Assembly (NCBI GenBank): GCA_022661535.1
Contig: JAKULF010000002.1
Coordinates: 310,001-374,000, forward strand
From: Eutypa lata
Taxonomy: Eukaryota; Ascomycota; Sordariomycetes; Xylariales; Diatrypaceae
Direction of reading: 5' to 3'
DNA: 64,000 bases
The notes under the pieces are model-generated. The model made no database searches, was not told the origin of the DNA, and saw only the letters and a list, made by a program, of their open reading frames with translations. Both the position numbers and the translations under genes were made by a program. Below are positions 22,820-34,828 of this stretch, in pieces (the first letter of the stretch is position 1; every line of letters starts with the position of its first letter).

Positions 22820-22827
22820 TATAAATA
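22820..22827 (+). promoter_or_regulatory. TATA box of the deacetylase gene
   Basis: TATAAATA lies 110 bp upstream of the ATG at 22937, the usual distance for a fungal gene with a short 5' leader. A pyrimidine-rich stretch (CTCTCCCCGTG) follows at about 22841, as around many fungal transcription starts. Confidence 0.5.
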
Positions 22828-22936
22828 CCATTGAGCTTGCTCTCTCCCCGTGTATGTATCCATCCTCGGCTCCTTTTCTGTTACTTAGCAGTGGTCTTCA
22901 GCTAACAAACGGTCAAACACACACATTGCAAGCAGA

Positions 22937-23910
22937 ATGATTGCCAAGTCTGTCGTCGCGGGATTGAGCTACGCGCTCTGCGCATCGGCGATTGCCGTCC
23001 CGTCCCCTATCGAACTTATTAGACGGGATCATTCGCTCGGCACCGTGATCACGCAGTGCGCAAAGCCCGGCACCCTAGCCCTTGCTTTCGACGACGGCCC
23101 ATACCAATACACCCAGAAGCTCGTCGACACGCTTGATGCAGCAGGCGCCAAGGCCACGTTCTTCTTCACTGGAACGCTCTACGGTTAGAAGAACCCAATT
23201 TGAGAAAAGGGGGGACAACTGAACTAATTGAGCTAGGTTGCATCTTCAACCAGGCGACCGCAGTTAAGAATGCATTCGCATCAGGGCACCAGATCGCCTC
23301 GCACACATGGTGATTACTTGTGCCTACCGAGCACCTTCTTCTGTTTGAAGATGAATCAAAGACAGAGACTGATGACATATTGCCATCAACAGGACGCACG
23401 GGCACGTAGGCTCGATGAGCGCACAGCAGCTAACGACGGAGATCACGAAGCTCGAAGACGCACTAGTGAACCTGATCGGCAAGAAGCCGGCCTACATCCG
23501 ACCGCCGTACCTGGAGAGCTCGGGGTCGGTGATGAGCGTGACGCAGCAGCTGAACTACGTCGTGATCACCAACGACATCGACGCGGGAGACTGGAACAAC
23601 CAGTCGCCGCAGCAATCGCAGCAGAAGTTCATCCAGGCGGGCGCCGGCGGCAACGGCCACATCCCCCTCATGCACGAGACCTACGATTCTACCGTTAGCG
23701 TCCTCGTCCCCTGGCTCATTGACTGGGCTGCGCAGAATAACCTAGCGCTCGTCACTGTTGGTACGTAATGCAAACACACACACACGCTTTTCGCTGATTG
23801 CTAGCCTTGGGAACAATATGGCTAACTGGATTACAGCTGAGTGCCGCGACGATGCTGAGGGTGCTTACCAGCCTGGTAACTTCACTGGCGATGGTAACAA
23901 CGCCTGCTAA
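22937..23910 (+). CDS. Secreted polysaccharide (chitin) deacetylase, CE4
   Basis: Four exons: 22937-23183, 23237-23309, 23393-23760 and 23837-23910; 253 residues. A signal peptide of about 20 residues is visible. NodB-domain motifs appear in order: AFDDGP with the Asp pair at 52-53, SHTWTHGH with metal-binding H105 and H109, RPPY, and the late DAGDW and HETY motifs. Family 4 carbohydrate esterases remove acetyl groups from chitin or chito-oligomers with a metal ion. In fungi they remodel the wall or hide chitin fragments from plant immunity. The enzyme is small, with no chitin-binding module seen. Intron 3 contains a short CA repeat. Substrate (chitin or another acetylated glycan) is inferred from the family. 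Confidence 0.92.
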
Positions 23911-24720
23911 GTAGCTGAAATAGAAGATGTGGGCCCTTGAAAAGTACATACAAGTCTCCCGCGCTATTCGTGTCCTCTGGGCAGCAAATACGATGTATAT
24001 ATATCATGGCAATAGTTATAAAAATTTGAGTCGCAATTAACGTCCATAAGGAGAATGAATGGTCTATGAAATTCCTCTCACAAACGTCTAATTAGTAAGA
24101 CATTCTAGGCAGCGATACTATGCCACTACGGCGTCATCCTGAAGGATCTAGGTAGTTAGAGGGTGGAAGTTAGCACGCTTGAACTAAGTTAGATGGGATA
24201 GCCCCGGCTCGATCCTATATAGTAATCGGCTTTAACTGACCAAAAATTGGCCCCCAAATCCGAGACCCACATCCAGAGATCACGAAGTCCGATGCGCACC
24301 CTGAAAAAGCTTCGGGATTATATAAAACTGTGTTCAAACGGAGTACTAAGTAGTAGATATAATCTGGGAATCCTACGACTAGTCATTTACAAGCGAGGCG
24401 CAGACTCAATATCCCCTGCAATGTGGCTTATTCCGGCCCCAGGGGATGTAGTGCCATTTAGGGGGTGGAATGGTTAGATTGTGTCTACGTCCCGTGTTAC
24501 ATAGTTAGATGCGTTGGTATCGATGATATAGTAGAATAAATAGAGGCGGTTTCCCAACTCTACATATCGAAAAAGGGGCCATAGCACACTAGATCCCAAA
24601 TATTCCAACATTCCCAAGCTTCATCGTCGGACACCTCAAGACTTTATTCTAACTTACCGCCCCCTATCTCGCAATATCAACCTCTAGGGTGGATTTATCC
24701 TACACCATAATATCCTCAAA
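23911..24720. other. Intergenic, 0.8 kb
   Basis: Between the deacetylase and the dehydrogenase on the same strand; no gene or repeat seen. Confidence 0.6.
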
Positions 24721-25865
24721 ATGTCGAAGGTCACCCAACTATTTCCACCTTGTCCAAAGTTCACCGAACAGGACGTGGCGGACCAAACTGGGAGAGTCCA
24801 CATTGTAACGGGAGGTGCCTCTGGTATCGGGTTTGAATTAGTCAAAATACTATACCTCAAGAACGCTACTGTATATATAGCAGCAAGGTCTGCCGGAAAA
24901 ATCAAAAGCGCGATCAAAGACATCCAAGAGCAATGCCAGACCAGTAAGGGGAGATTGGAGTCCCTACTGCTGGACCTCTCTGATCTCACAACCATCAAAC
25001 CAGCAGTGGCAGAGTTCCAGTCCAAGGAGCGCCGGTTAGACGTGCTGTTTTATAATGCTGGTGTCATGGCCACGCCAGTCGACAGCAAATCCGCCCAGGT
25101 TGGTTATACCGAAACTCCATCAAAGCCCATTTGAACATCAGCTCACTAACAACTATAGAACCACGAACTCCAGATGGCAACGAACGCCCTCGGCCCGTTT
25201 CTCCTGACCAAACTTCTCGAGCCGCTCTTGTTGCAGACCGCGAAGCAATCTCCCGACGGGACGACACGCATCGTGTGGGTCGCTTCGATGATGGCCCTTG
25301 GCACGCCGGCAGGTGGCATCGTATGGGATGGGACTGCGGGTCAGCCGTCGCTGCTCACGGATTCGTTCGCCAACTACATGCAGTCGAAGGCGGGTGTAGT
25401 CTTCTTAGCTCATGAGTACGCCAAGAAGCTAAGGGAAGGGGGTGTCATCTCGTTGGTAAGTCAGGTCTCGAGAGGGGGGGCATTCGGCAGAGCTAACAAA
25501 AGAAATTAGTCATTGCACCCAGGTATGCTCAAGACGGAACTGCAGAGGCATATGCCTGCACTGGTCCGTGGGGTTATGGTAAGTCAATATTTGACATTAA
25601 GGAGTGAGTAACATCTTTGCTAATTTGGCAAATCTAGGGTGTTGTCTTCAAGGGCCCGGTATATGGTGCTTACACAGAGTTGTTCGCTGGCTTTTCTCCT
25701 GAGATAAAGACAGAAGACAGTGGTCGATATCTTATACCGTGGGGCCGGTTCGGTCCAGTGCCAGAACATATGGCTGGAAGCATGATGTCCCAAGAGCAGG
25801 GAGGGACTGGCGTATCTGAGATGTTTTATCGGTGGTGCGATAAGGTCACTACCATGTATCAATAA
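24721..25865 (+). CDS. Short-chain dehydrogenase/reductase
   Basis: Four exons: 24721-25098, 25159-25455, 25510-25578 and 25638-25865, all joined in phase 0; 323 residues. A classical SDR: cofactor motif TGGASGIG at about residues 30-37, NAG as YNAGVM, the catalytic Ser in VWVASMMA and Tyr/Lys in YMQSKAG, then HPGMLKTEL. The ARS after the second strand suggests NADP(H) preference. It resembles the retinol-dehydrogenase/WW-domain-oxidoreductase-like group common in fungi, which oxidise or reduce a hydroxyl/carbonyl of a small lipophilic substrate. The substrate is not evident. Confidence 0.9.
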
Positions 25866-26545
25866 TGTAAAGCAATGTATCAAGCTGGAAATACTTAGAG
25901 TAGTATAACAATACTTATCGACTGTCCTAGCATATTTCTGTTCCGTAAGAATATCGGTTCCTCTGTGAATTAATCTCGAGAGAAGAGAGTAACATTCAAG
26001 GGGCTTGTGGGTTACAACCAAGATTCTTTAATGGGAGTAAGTAAAGGTCCTAGGAGAGTACCTAATAGAAAATTAAAAATCTATCTGGTAATTCAACGTA
26101 GTTTTGCCAGTGCTGATTATGCCACGGGAGTTTATCGGCTGCCTCTATTATCTGTACAGATGGTATAGGATGTGGATCTAACTAGCTGTACAAGGAGACA
26201 TCAGGCATATCGAATCTGCTTCCGATTGTTGGGCAGCTCAAGTATCTACTTGTAAACCTAAGCTTCTCTCCCCTTCCAGCGCGTGACTTGAATTCTCCAG
26301 CAATAGAAAATTAGCCAGGAGTTCATCAAGGTACTTACCAGTACTGTTGCCCTTTTCCTCTTCACCTAGGCGACACGCGACACATTTATTTCTAACACTT
26401 TGCTACATACAAAGCAGGTGGTGGTTGCCTCGTGTCCAAGTGCACGTCCAATCCCCAAATCTTTCTGGAACCTGCTTGTTGCAATCCAGATTCCAGAACC
26501 AAGACAAAGCATTGCCACTTCCTTTCCATTCCTCGTTCAACGAAT
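25866..26545. other. Intergenic, 0.7 kb
   Basis: Nothing recognisable beyond the presumed promoter of the BTB-like gene. Confidence 0.6.
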
Positions 26546-27860
26546 ATGGGTTCCCCTGCCACCACAATGGATGTCGACTCAGGTTCAGATGAATCCAAGG
26601 TTGCCTTTCCTGTCATTCAGGGCCACCAACTTCAGCAATGGCGCAACCACATTCGTAAGACATTTATGACATCTCTTTGACTATCATCAGGAATGCTAAA
26701 CAAGTACAGGGGACCGTTACCAGCTCAACTCGGAGAACATTTATGTTTTCGAAGATCCCGGAATCGATCTCGACTTCACTATTGTTACAGCCCCTCCCTC
26801 GTACCACCAGTCCCTGGCCACTCGTGACTCTGACAAGGAAGTCGAATCATCTGACAATTCCGCCTACATCCTGTCGTCCAAGAGACTTATCAAGTGGTTC
26901 CCGTCCTGGCGCGACGTTCTGGCTGGGGTCCTTCGTACCACCCCAAAGGGCTCTATGGGAATCGTGCAGATGCCAGTGGATAACTCCGGTCTCTTCAATG
27001 TGTTCATTGGTCTTGCTCATGGACACCAGGTTGATTTCGACTGCTCCGCGCCAATGCTATCCGAGATAGCAGTGTACTGCAAGACCCATGGACTCGAAGG
27101 TCTCGCTGGACCCAAGATTGACAACTGGATCAAGACCGCCCGCTACTTCAGCCCCCTCGAGTCCGATCCTACAATGTACCGTACGGATTGGGATTGGCTC
27201 GTTATTGGTTATGAGTTCGGCAAAGCACAGATTTTCCGCAAGGCCTGGTTGAGACTCGCCTACAAGGTCTCCAAGTCTGACCTGCAACTCTATTACCCAA
27301 ACAGCATGCACTCGCTGCTCTCTAAAGTCCGCGGTAAGTCTATGCCATGATATTTTAACCCTTTAGCAACACTTCTAACAGTTTATGAAGATGCAATCCT
27401 GAAAAGCCGTACGGGATTTCTAGAATACGCCATCGGAGATCTCATTCGCCACTATGAGCGAGCCAACGTATTGCTTCGACCGGGGTCCCTCCCCGACTGT
27501 GAAGTCTGCCGAACAGGTGAGCAGACCTGTGTCCTTGCTCAATTCGAGCAGATAGACCGTTGGCTGGCGAAGACGTTTATGCCCCACAATCTTCGTGAGT
27601 CGCGGACCATGACTTACTACGACGCCTTCCGTGGATCGCCTTGTGATCTATTCGCGGAGAACAAGTTGGAACTTAGTCACATGTGTGACGAGTGCGAACG
27701 TCGAGGTCTATTGCGCCGAATCCTTTCGAGATTGGAGAACGACATAGGAACCGTATTGGGAGAGTTCCTCACGTCGTCGCCGTATCATGGCCCCATGACG
27801 CACGAGCACGTGGAATACATGGAGGAGCGCGAGGAGGAGATTGACACTGCTGGTTCCTGA
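26546..27860 (+). CDS. BTB/POZ-like hypothetical protein
   Basis: Three exons, 26546-26654, 26710-27333 and 27382-27860; 403 residues. The ATG at 26546 (MGSPATTMDVDS) is preferred; an upstream in-frame ATG at 26432 would add 38 residues. The order of elements resembles divergent fungal BTB/POZ proteins: a DLDFTIVT strand, a YILSSKRLIKWFPSWRDVL helix (compare 'SS..L...SPVF'), then a LAHGHQVDFDCSAPMLSEIA segment and a DNWIK helix. The C-terminal half has a short Cys cluster (CEVCRTGEQTC) and CDECERR. Fungal BTB proteins of this kind are abundant and mostly uncharacterised. The BTB assignment is by pattern only. Confidence 0.7.
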
Positions 27861-30378
27861 TTTAAGAGGGCGGCTTCAATTCGGATCCAGGTAGAATCAA
27901 CGCTTGAAGGTTAAACATAGTTTAGCATCTAGCTCGCTCTACACGCAACAACCGTCGCAACCTCGTGTTCTGTACCATTCGCAAAGATGCTGCATGATGT
28001 TTTCTTCATCATCGCCCACATCTAGACACAACATCGCTGGGAACTAATGGATCAGGAAAAGAGGGCATAGTCTAGTTTGAATAGATTAACCACGTAGTAC
28101 TAAATATAGTTCAATATACCTGTATGCGATCAAAAACAGCGGATTGCTTATAATATCATGCAAACTGTAAGCAGTGCTAGCAGTAGTACGCTATTGCCAT
28201 ATTAATTTGCATAGCAGGCATGCTTCTCAGAATCCTAGATATCACAGCTGGGTTGCATTAATTACCTTTTATTTTGTGTTATTATTATTGTTTCCCATCA
28301 CGCTATCTAAGACTAGGCCATTAATGGTCTTGTTGTCACAGGTTGCCCACACCCAGAGCCCATGCCATCTAAATTTGACAGCTATGGTCATGATCGCCTC
28401 TAGGTAGCTACACCAGTAGAAATAACTCGAGACTTCTCGATGGTTGTTTCTCACTTACTATGATGTCGCACTTGCCTAGTGTATCCTCGCAGATGAGTCC
28501 GAGTATGAAAACTGGAAACCATACACTGCACACTACGCATTCACAAATTGCCCTAGTGCCTTAGATAAGTAGGCTAGCTGGACCTATTGGTATCTCTAAT
28601 GGCGATGGTAAAAACATACAGATCAAGTTAATGTGTAGATAAGCCACAAGCTATCTGTTCCCGATGATAACATCGATTTATCAACAGGGTTTAGTATTGA
28701 TCATAAATACCCATTAATAAACATGTATTGAAGTACCTTAATAAGCAAGCTCCATATGTGATCCAGATCACCAGATACTGGCCTAGTTCTAATTACATCG
28801 TGAATCTTGTAATCATGCTTTGTTGCCCTTAGGCGTCATTTTAATAACGGGGGATGGAGTGTTTGGATGGCATCAGCTGCCACCTAGACCTATGTAGGTG
28901 GCATCAGCAATGCAGTTATAAAAAAGGTGGCATTATGGTACAGATTTAAATGCTGCATATATTAACGACAGAAATTCCTAAATACATAGCTTTGTTCACC
29001 ACCACCAATTCGCACCGCTGCCTGGGGAAGAAGAAGAGAGAAAAAAACAATTGGAGAAATCTGGCCCCTAATACAAAGTGCACATTGTAAAAGGGGGAGG
29101 TCCCACTTTATTTAAAACTTGTAATGCAGGTTTGCCTAACCTTTGTAAACCACTATGCGGAGCACTATGCAGAGCACTATGAGGAGGATTCCAAACTCAG
29201 CTTATTGAGTCAGAGTAATGGAAGGAGCGAAGCCAATTCCTACTATGGAAAATTTCTTCATGTCACGATATATCTCACGTCATGAGCTTCTAAAATGCAA
29301 GCAAAGTGGGGGCTCCGCTGCCGTATACCACAAAAATGAAACTTGGTGGATTAATTCTGACCATTCTAGCTTGGCACTCAGCAAAATGAGGATTCGTCAT
29401 TGATAGCCTACTATAATCATATGTCCTTGTTCGCTGCCAAGATGTGGTAGTAATCTCAAAGACAACATTTTGAAACTAGGGCTCTCCAATAAACATTCTG
29501 ATATTCCTTAAGACATACGATTATGACGTATGACTCCTGAAGCAGTAAGCAAAATGTAATCGCTAGACTTGCATGTATATGTGCATTTATACGTGGGTAT
29601 TTTAGGTCGGATCCTACAGCCCTATGGTAGGGCTGCAGATTCAGCGTAATTATGACCAACCACATGACCATGTTGAGCGGGCCACATAACAACAGGATAA
29701 TATTACGTGACTGACCCAGACTGCCGGGACAGGATGAAGCCAACTGGTTTCTAGGCAGCAACCTGTCATCAATAATGATCATGACATCAAATAAATTGTT
29801 AACCACACCGACTTTCATACTGTACTTTTAACCATTTCAGCCGTGTTGGGGTGTCCTTTCCCTCCTTGACAAGTCTTCCTCTGTGCTGCAACCCTACTAT
29901 GATAATGGAATAATGAAGGGACGCAAGTATGGCTTTTTGTTCTAATTTTGATCGATGTAACGAACCTAAAGTAGTAGGATGTTATTATGATGTAGTCCTA
30001 ATTATGAGTTACCACCGTAGTATTAGTGTCAGCGGACATTCGAAACAAGCAATGCACAGTTAAGATACCTCATATTTTGAAAGAATAATGGCATCTAGTA
30101 GAAACTTTATCGCTACATGCAAATAATATGATGATTCCTTTAGCTAACAGAAGAGCGAACGTTGTAGAGGAAGGCGCTTTGTCTGAACTGGGACTTTAAG
30201 GGCGTAGGAGACAATAGCCCACATAAAGATATAAATTATTCTATGTATGTATTTATAATTCACTACCCCCCAAAGCTCTATCGATTGGTTGAGACGCCTA
30301 GAATATGTTAAAAGTGATATATTTCGTTTAATATTAGCTTCCTTGTTGGCAAGCTCTCCTTGGGACGGTCAATAAACG
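27861..30378. other. Intergenic, 2.5 kb
   Basis: No supportable gene. Three 12-bp tandem units occur at 29151-29186 and a perfect 8-bp hairpin (CAGCCCTA/TAGGGCTG) at 29617-29635. A 61-codon frame at 29218-29403 just after the tandem units is too short and featureless to call. Confidence 0.6.
29151..29186. repeat. Three 12-bp tandem repeats
   Basis: CACTATGCGGAG, CACTATGCAGAG and CACTATGAGGAG lie head to tail. Each differs from the next by one or two bases. Confidence 0.75.
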
Positions 30379-33300
30379 TCAATATCCCCACTGGGTCAGC
30401 CAAAGTTCCATCCATTCCTCGCTGACAGCTCCTAGCCCAGCCAAGGTCTTACTCTTTCCTGTGCTCAGTTCAATATCTAGGACCAATCCACGAGATGCGT
30501 CATCCCCATCTATCTTAAGACGTTCGAAGAAGTCGAGGAGTTTCAACCCCGGGTTCTGTTTCAAGTCCGCTAAAGATGCGCTGTGCTGAGACTCTCGAAG
30601 GGTATCCACCCATTCGTTCCACGAAACCACCTTGCTCGATAGGCCTAGTTGGCGAACAACAGTAGGCAGAAGTGCTGCCCAATCGACGTCTTCGGGATTG
30701 ATGGCGTGGTAGACCTCTACAGTGGATGAACTCCTCGCTCCAGACGTGGTTTCCTTGTCGATGCCCGCTAACTCCACGATAACGTCTGCCAAAACATCGA
30801 CTGGGATCCAATCGACTCGGTCCATAGAGCCTAGCGTGGAAGGCAGAAGGCCAAGGAACTTTGAGGTTTCGATGATCTAAAACGCCATTAGCAATCATGA
30901 CCTGATCCACCACAGTGCATAATGGAGGTACATTATACTTACTGTCGGAAGCCATTCCTGCTTTCCCCACATCCCCTCGCTGCTCCTGACTGGGCCAGCA
31001 ATTTGCCCCAAGCGACAGATAGCGGCCCGCAGCCCCGAGCTGTTCACAGCATCCTCGATGATGAGCTCGGAGACCTGCTTCGACGAATTGTAGCCGCTGA
31101 GTTCCGTCGTCAAGACGTGGTTTGGAGCTTCGATGATCATGCCGTCGGTACGTAAGTGACTGACCGTCCCAATCGTCGAGATAAAGAATAGGGAGGCGTC
31201 TTGCTTGCTCTCGATGCAGAAGTCGGCTAGTTGTCTTACGCCCTTGATGTGGGGTTCGAATGAGGCGAGGTCCCAGTTGAAGTTGACAGGCCACTGGTTA
31301 TCTGCGATTAGGTCAGTGACTGTTAACCACGCCGGAAGGCAGTGCTCCTAGACTTACGAATCACATGAGTAGCCTGTTCTTTGAGCTCGGCATACTCGTC
31401 TTTACTAAGCCCGAACCGAGATTCCGAAAGGTCAACCTGGAGAAATTCGACTTTATCCAGTGGCCAGTCGGTACTTAGGCCCCTGGATCCACTTGATTCT
31501 ATCTGCTTCTTCCTCCCGTCCTCGCTGCGATTGAGACAGTAGATCTTATCGACATTGCTCTGTTTCAGCAACGACTCCAGAAGATAAGATCCAATCGAGC
31601 CTGTGCTTCCCGTCAGAATGACCGTGGCGCCGCTATGGGTCCTCCCATATTTCTCGCGGAGATCTCGCATCGCCTGGAGTTGAACGTCAACGTCGCTTAA
31701 CTTTCCATTCGGCAACTTTCCGAGAAGCTCATAAATAGCCTTGGATAGCTTTTCGATCGTCGGGTTAGCGTACACAATCCTAGGGCTTAGACTTGTAGCA
31801 TCAGTTCCAGATCTCTCGAGAACCGATCGCAGGGATCTTGTGACGCGGAGGACGATGAGAGAGTCGAGTCCACTGTTAAAGAGATCCTCTTGTATAGAGG
31901 CCGTCTTGAGGGAAGGGAGTAGACCTGCTAGAAGCTCCTGGATCCCGGTGGTAATAGTCTCCAAGGATGAAGTGTCAATAGTCGAAGCCAGTTGCGCAAC
32001 AGACTCGTTCTCGCGCTGCTCATAGAAATCCTCTATCTCCTGGGTATAGCCTGCGAGGGTCGCACGGCGCTTGACCGTACCCTTGTCGGTGTACGCAAAC
32101 GGCTTCTTGGGGTCGGAGAACATGATGTATTCTTTGTGGATTTGTGCGTAAGCAGGTGAGGAGGTGTTTGCTATCTGAACAGTCTCATAGATGCTGCCTA
32201 TGAGGGCTTGTCTCTCCGCCAGATCTGTGGGCTCCGGTTCATTCAATTCAACTAGGAGGCCGGCCTGGAACTTGCCGGTTCCGATCTGCACTTACATTAG
32301 CTAAGGAATTCCAATTGTTGGCGGTTTCTATCATCCATCCCAAGCACACATACGATGAAAAAAAGGAACTTACTATAAGGGAACCGGCAATAGCAGGGTG
32401 TGCATTGATGATAGCCTGTGCACCTAAAGGCTGCAGCTTTTCGCCGTTAGAGAACACTACCATCTCATCGGCTCTCCCCATGTAAACCCAATGGTTAGGT
32501 TTCGTTGGGTGCTTGGCGTAGAGATCCTTCAGCGACATCTCCTTCACATAGCGGAAGGTATGGAAAAGACCCTGGAAGAGGGTTGCGTGCTCATTCCGAA
32601 CGACATAGTGCTCGTACAACCCAGGCTCAATCTCCCTAAAGTCAAAACCAGAGTACGGATGGAAGGAGAAGTATATCCAATCCTCGCGGTCCACCCAGAG
32701 ATTCCCGATGAAGAGCCCCTCCGTAGTTCCCGTGAGGTTGAACACGCGCACCACTTCGTTAACCTTGTCAACGGGGGCCTTAGTAACCGGACCTAAGAAT
32801 ATGTTAAGTCCCGCTTACTGCAGCCATGTATTACGATTACGTGCAAATAAATAATGCTTACCGCCTGACGCGCAGATGAACTTGGCACTTGCGAATTTAG
32901 AGAGGACCTCTGGGGTTTCTCCTAACTCGTCCACCAGGGACGGGACGATGCTCCAAATGTCGATCTTAGCATGATCAAGGAGTGTATCAATCAGCTCCAT
33001 GTTAGGAATCACACCTTCAGGGCCAATTATTCCATGCATTCCATAGAACGCGTTCATTAAGATATTCATAATCATGCCGGCACCCTAGTTTGCTGAGTCA
33101 GAAAATATTATAGAATGGGGAAGAGGCTAAGTTCTCACATGAAAGAACGGAAACGCGGAGTATAATCGGTCCTTGTCATGCCACATCGAAGTCCACGGTT
33201 TGAGGCCGTTGTCCCCATCTGCTTCAGGCAGTAGACGAACAGCATCTAGTGTGCTAAGCAGCCCATGGTTCCAGAAAATCGGCTTGGGAAGTCCAGTTGT

Positions 33301-33946
33301 TCCCGACGTGTGCAGCACGCAGAATGGTTCAGTAGCGGCCTCCTCAAATGTCTTTTCATAAGGATAATGGGGTACGTGTGCTGAATTCAACAGATTCTCG
33401 ACACTTTCAATGGTGAGCACCTTCATAGGATGTTGGGACAGGATCTCCGGAAGACTCTGTGGCTGCTTGCTAGGAGATATCCAGTAGTTGCAGCTCGTTT
33501 TATCTAGAAGCGCCAAACTTCCCTCGAGGCTATTTCTTGGAGAAAGAAAAAGAGCCTGAAGCACCTTGTATAAGCATGTGTCTTATAACCGTCTCAATAG
33601 GAAAAGCTTACCTTGTAGCCAGCCTTGATACAGCCATGTGTGATCAGGACGTATCTAATATCATCTATGCAATATTAGCACATGTCGAAATGAAACGCTA
33701 GGTAGATAACTTACGAGGTCCGATATACCCTATCGTCTCAAACGAGGAGCTTCGCCCGATCTCGTTTTGTAGCTGCCAAGCGACTTTATCAATGGCACTC
33801 GCCAACTCTCGAGCAGAAACGTCTCGGAAGCCCTGAGAAACATCTTGTGACCGTGTGAATGAGTAGACGATGCGCTCAGGGTCACTTTTGGCAAGATCGT
33901 CTACAATGTGGGGGATGAGACGTCGGCCATAATCCTGCAACGCCAT
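30379..33946 (-). CDS. NRPS-like adenylation-thiolation-reductase enzyme
   Basis: Eight exons: 33946-33715, 33664-33612, 33564-33139, 33084-32862, 32792-32374, 32285-31358, 31301-30943 and 30876-30379. All junctions are GT-AG and in phase; 1045 residues, the usual length for a fungal A-T-R protein. The adenylation domain (about 1-510) has the phosphate-loop HTSGTTGLPKP near residue 180 and a GTTEG motif. The carrier domain has its phosphopantetheine Ser (about 593) in FNSGLDSLIVL. The reductase domain starts at TGSTGSIGSYLL (about 675), with YNSSK near 829. No condensation domain. Such enzymes activate a carboxylic acid, load it as thioester and reduce it to an aldehyde or alcohol. Divergent from the isocyanide synthase across 0.88 kb, so likely co-regulated. 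The A-domain substrate is unknown. Confidence 0.93.
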
Positions 33947-34828
33947 CTTGCACGGATAAGACGAATAAGACAACTTAACAACAATGACTTAACCACGACG
34001 TGAAATTAAATGATAACTTCCAAGGGTTTCCAAGGGTAAGGATATACTGGAAACCTATCCGCAATGACATATATTTATTCTCAGCATATTCGCACTGCCG
34101 ATACGCGGTTTAAAATACGGCAACGTCAGCGCTTAAGTCCGTCTCCGTAGGTAGGAGCTAACCACTAGGCAAATATCGTATAAAATTGCAAGAGCACATG
34201 TCATTATTGTAAGCTGACTACTATCCTCGTCTAAAGTCCTATTGGTAGGCCTGATTAAGGGGTGATACGTCATCTTAATAGTATCTATCATGCGGGTGAC
34301 CAGGTCTAAGTTCGTTATAAATTTCTACACTAACAATCCCCTCAACCCCAACTAGGACTTCATGGAAGGAATATATCACTAACAACTTATATACCATTCA
34401 CACCTATATATATCTCTTGATTACTACATTTTGTCCCCAAGGCCGAGCCATTCTAGTGTCTTATGACCACTAATTACACCTAATAGGTCTGAAAATGGTG
34501 TGTTATGACTTAGGATGGTATCATTATTCGGGATGAACTGAGAGTCTTTATTATTTATCCCCGTGTAGGTTACGATCGAGGTTGCGTAGCTTCCGGTGGC
34601 GGCGTCATCATACGATACGAAAATCCTAAAGACTCCGCTTATTTAAAAGCAAGATATAAAACATCACAAGTCGTGTACGTGTCCAGTATTGTAGAAAACA
34701 TATAAATCCTATAGTATCGCTCGACTTAAAGTTGAATCTGAGAATAAAGTTTACCGCGAGTAATTCTCCTAAATCACCTCTTTTCAACTCTTGCCCAGTG
34801 TATAGTTCTCGAACCCCGTCTTACAACA
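33947..34828. promoter_or_regulatory. Shared divergent promoter of NRPS-like and isocyanide synthase genes
   Basis: 882 bp between the two start codons, AT-rich, with no coding signal. A TATA box for the plus-strand gene lies at 34701-34707. Divergent starts around one region are common in fungal biosynthetic clusters and suggest joint control. I did not find a repeated palindromic motif that clearly marks a regulator site. Confidence 0.55.
34701..34707 (+). promoter_or_regulatory. TATA box of the isocyanide synthase gene
   Basis: TATAAAT lies 128 bp upstream of the ATG at 34829. Confidence 0.45.

Larger units (their letters stand above)
19888..22936. other. Intergenic, 3.0 kb, with SINE-like repeats and a nested hairpin
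   Basis: No gene supported. It contains a SINE copy at 21811-21990, two decayed SINE-like pieces, a 9-bp inverted repeat (20181-20189 and 20231-20239) and a nested palindrome at 22091-22126, all listed elsewhere. The last 130 bp form the promoter of the deacetylase gene. Confidence 0.6.

Noticed and set aside
28174..28454. Short frames on both strands
   Set aside because: Below 80 codons with hydrophobic low-information sequence and no splice partners.
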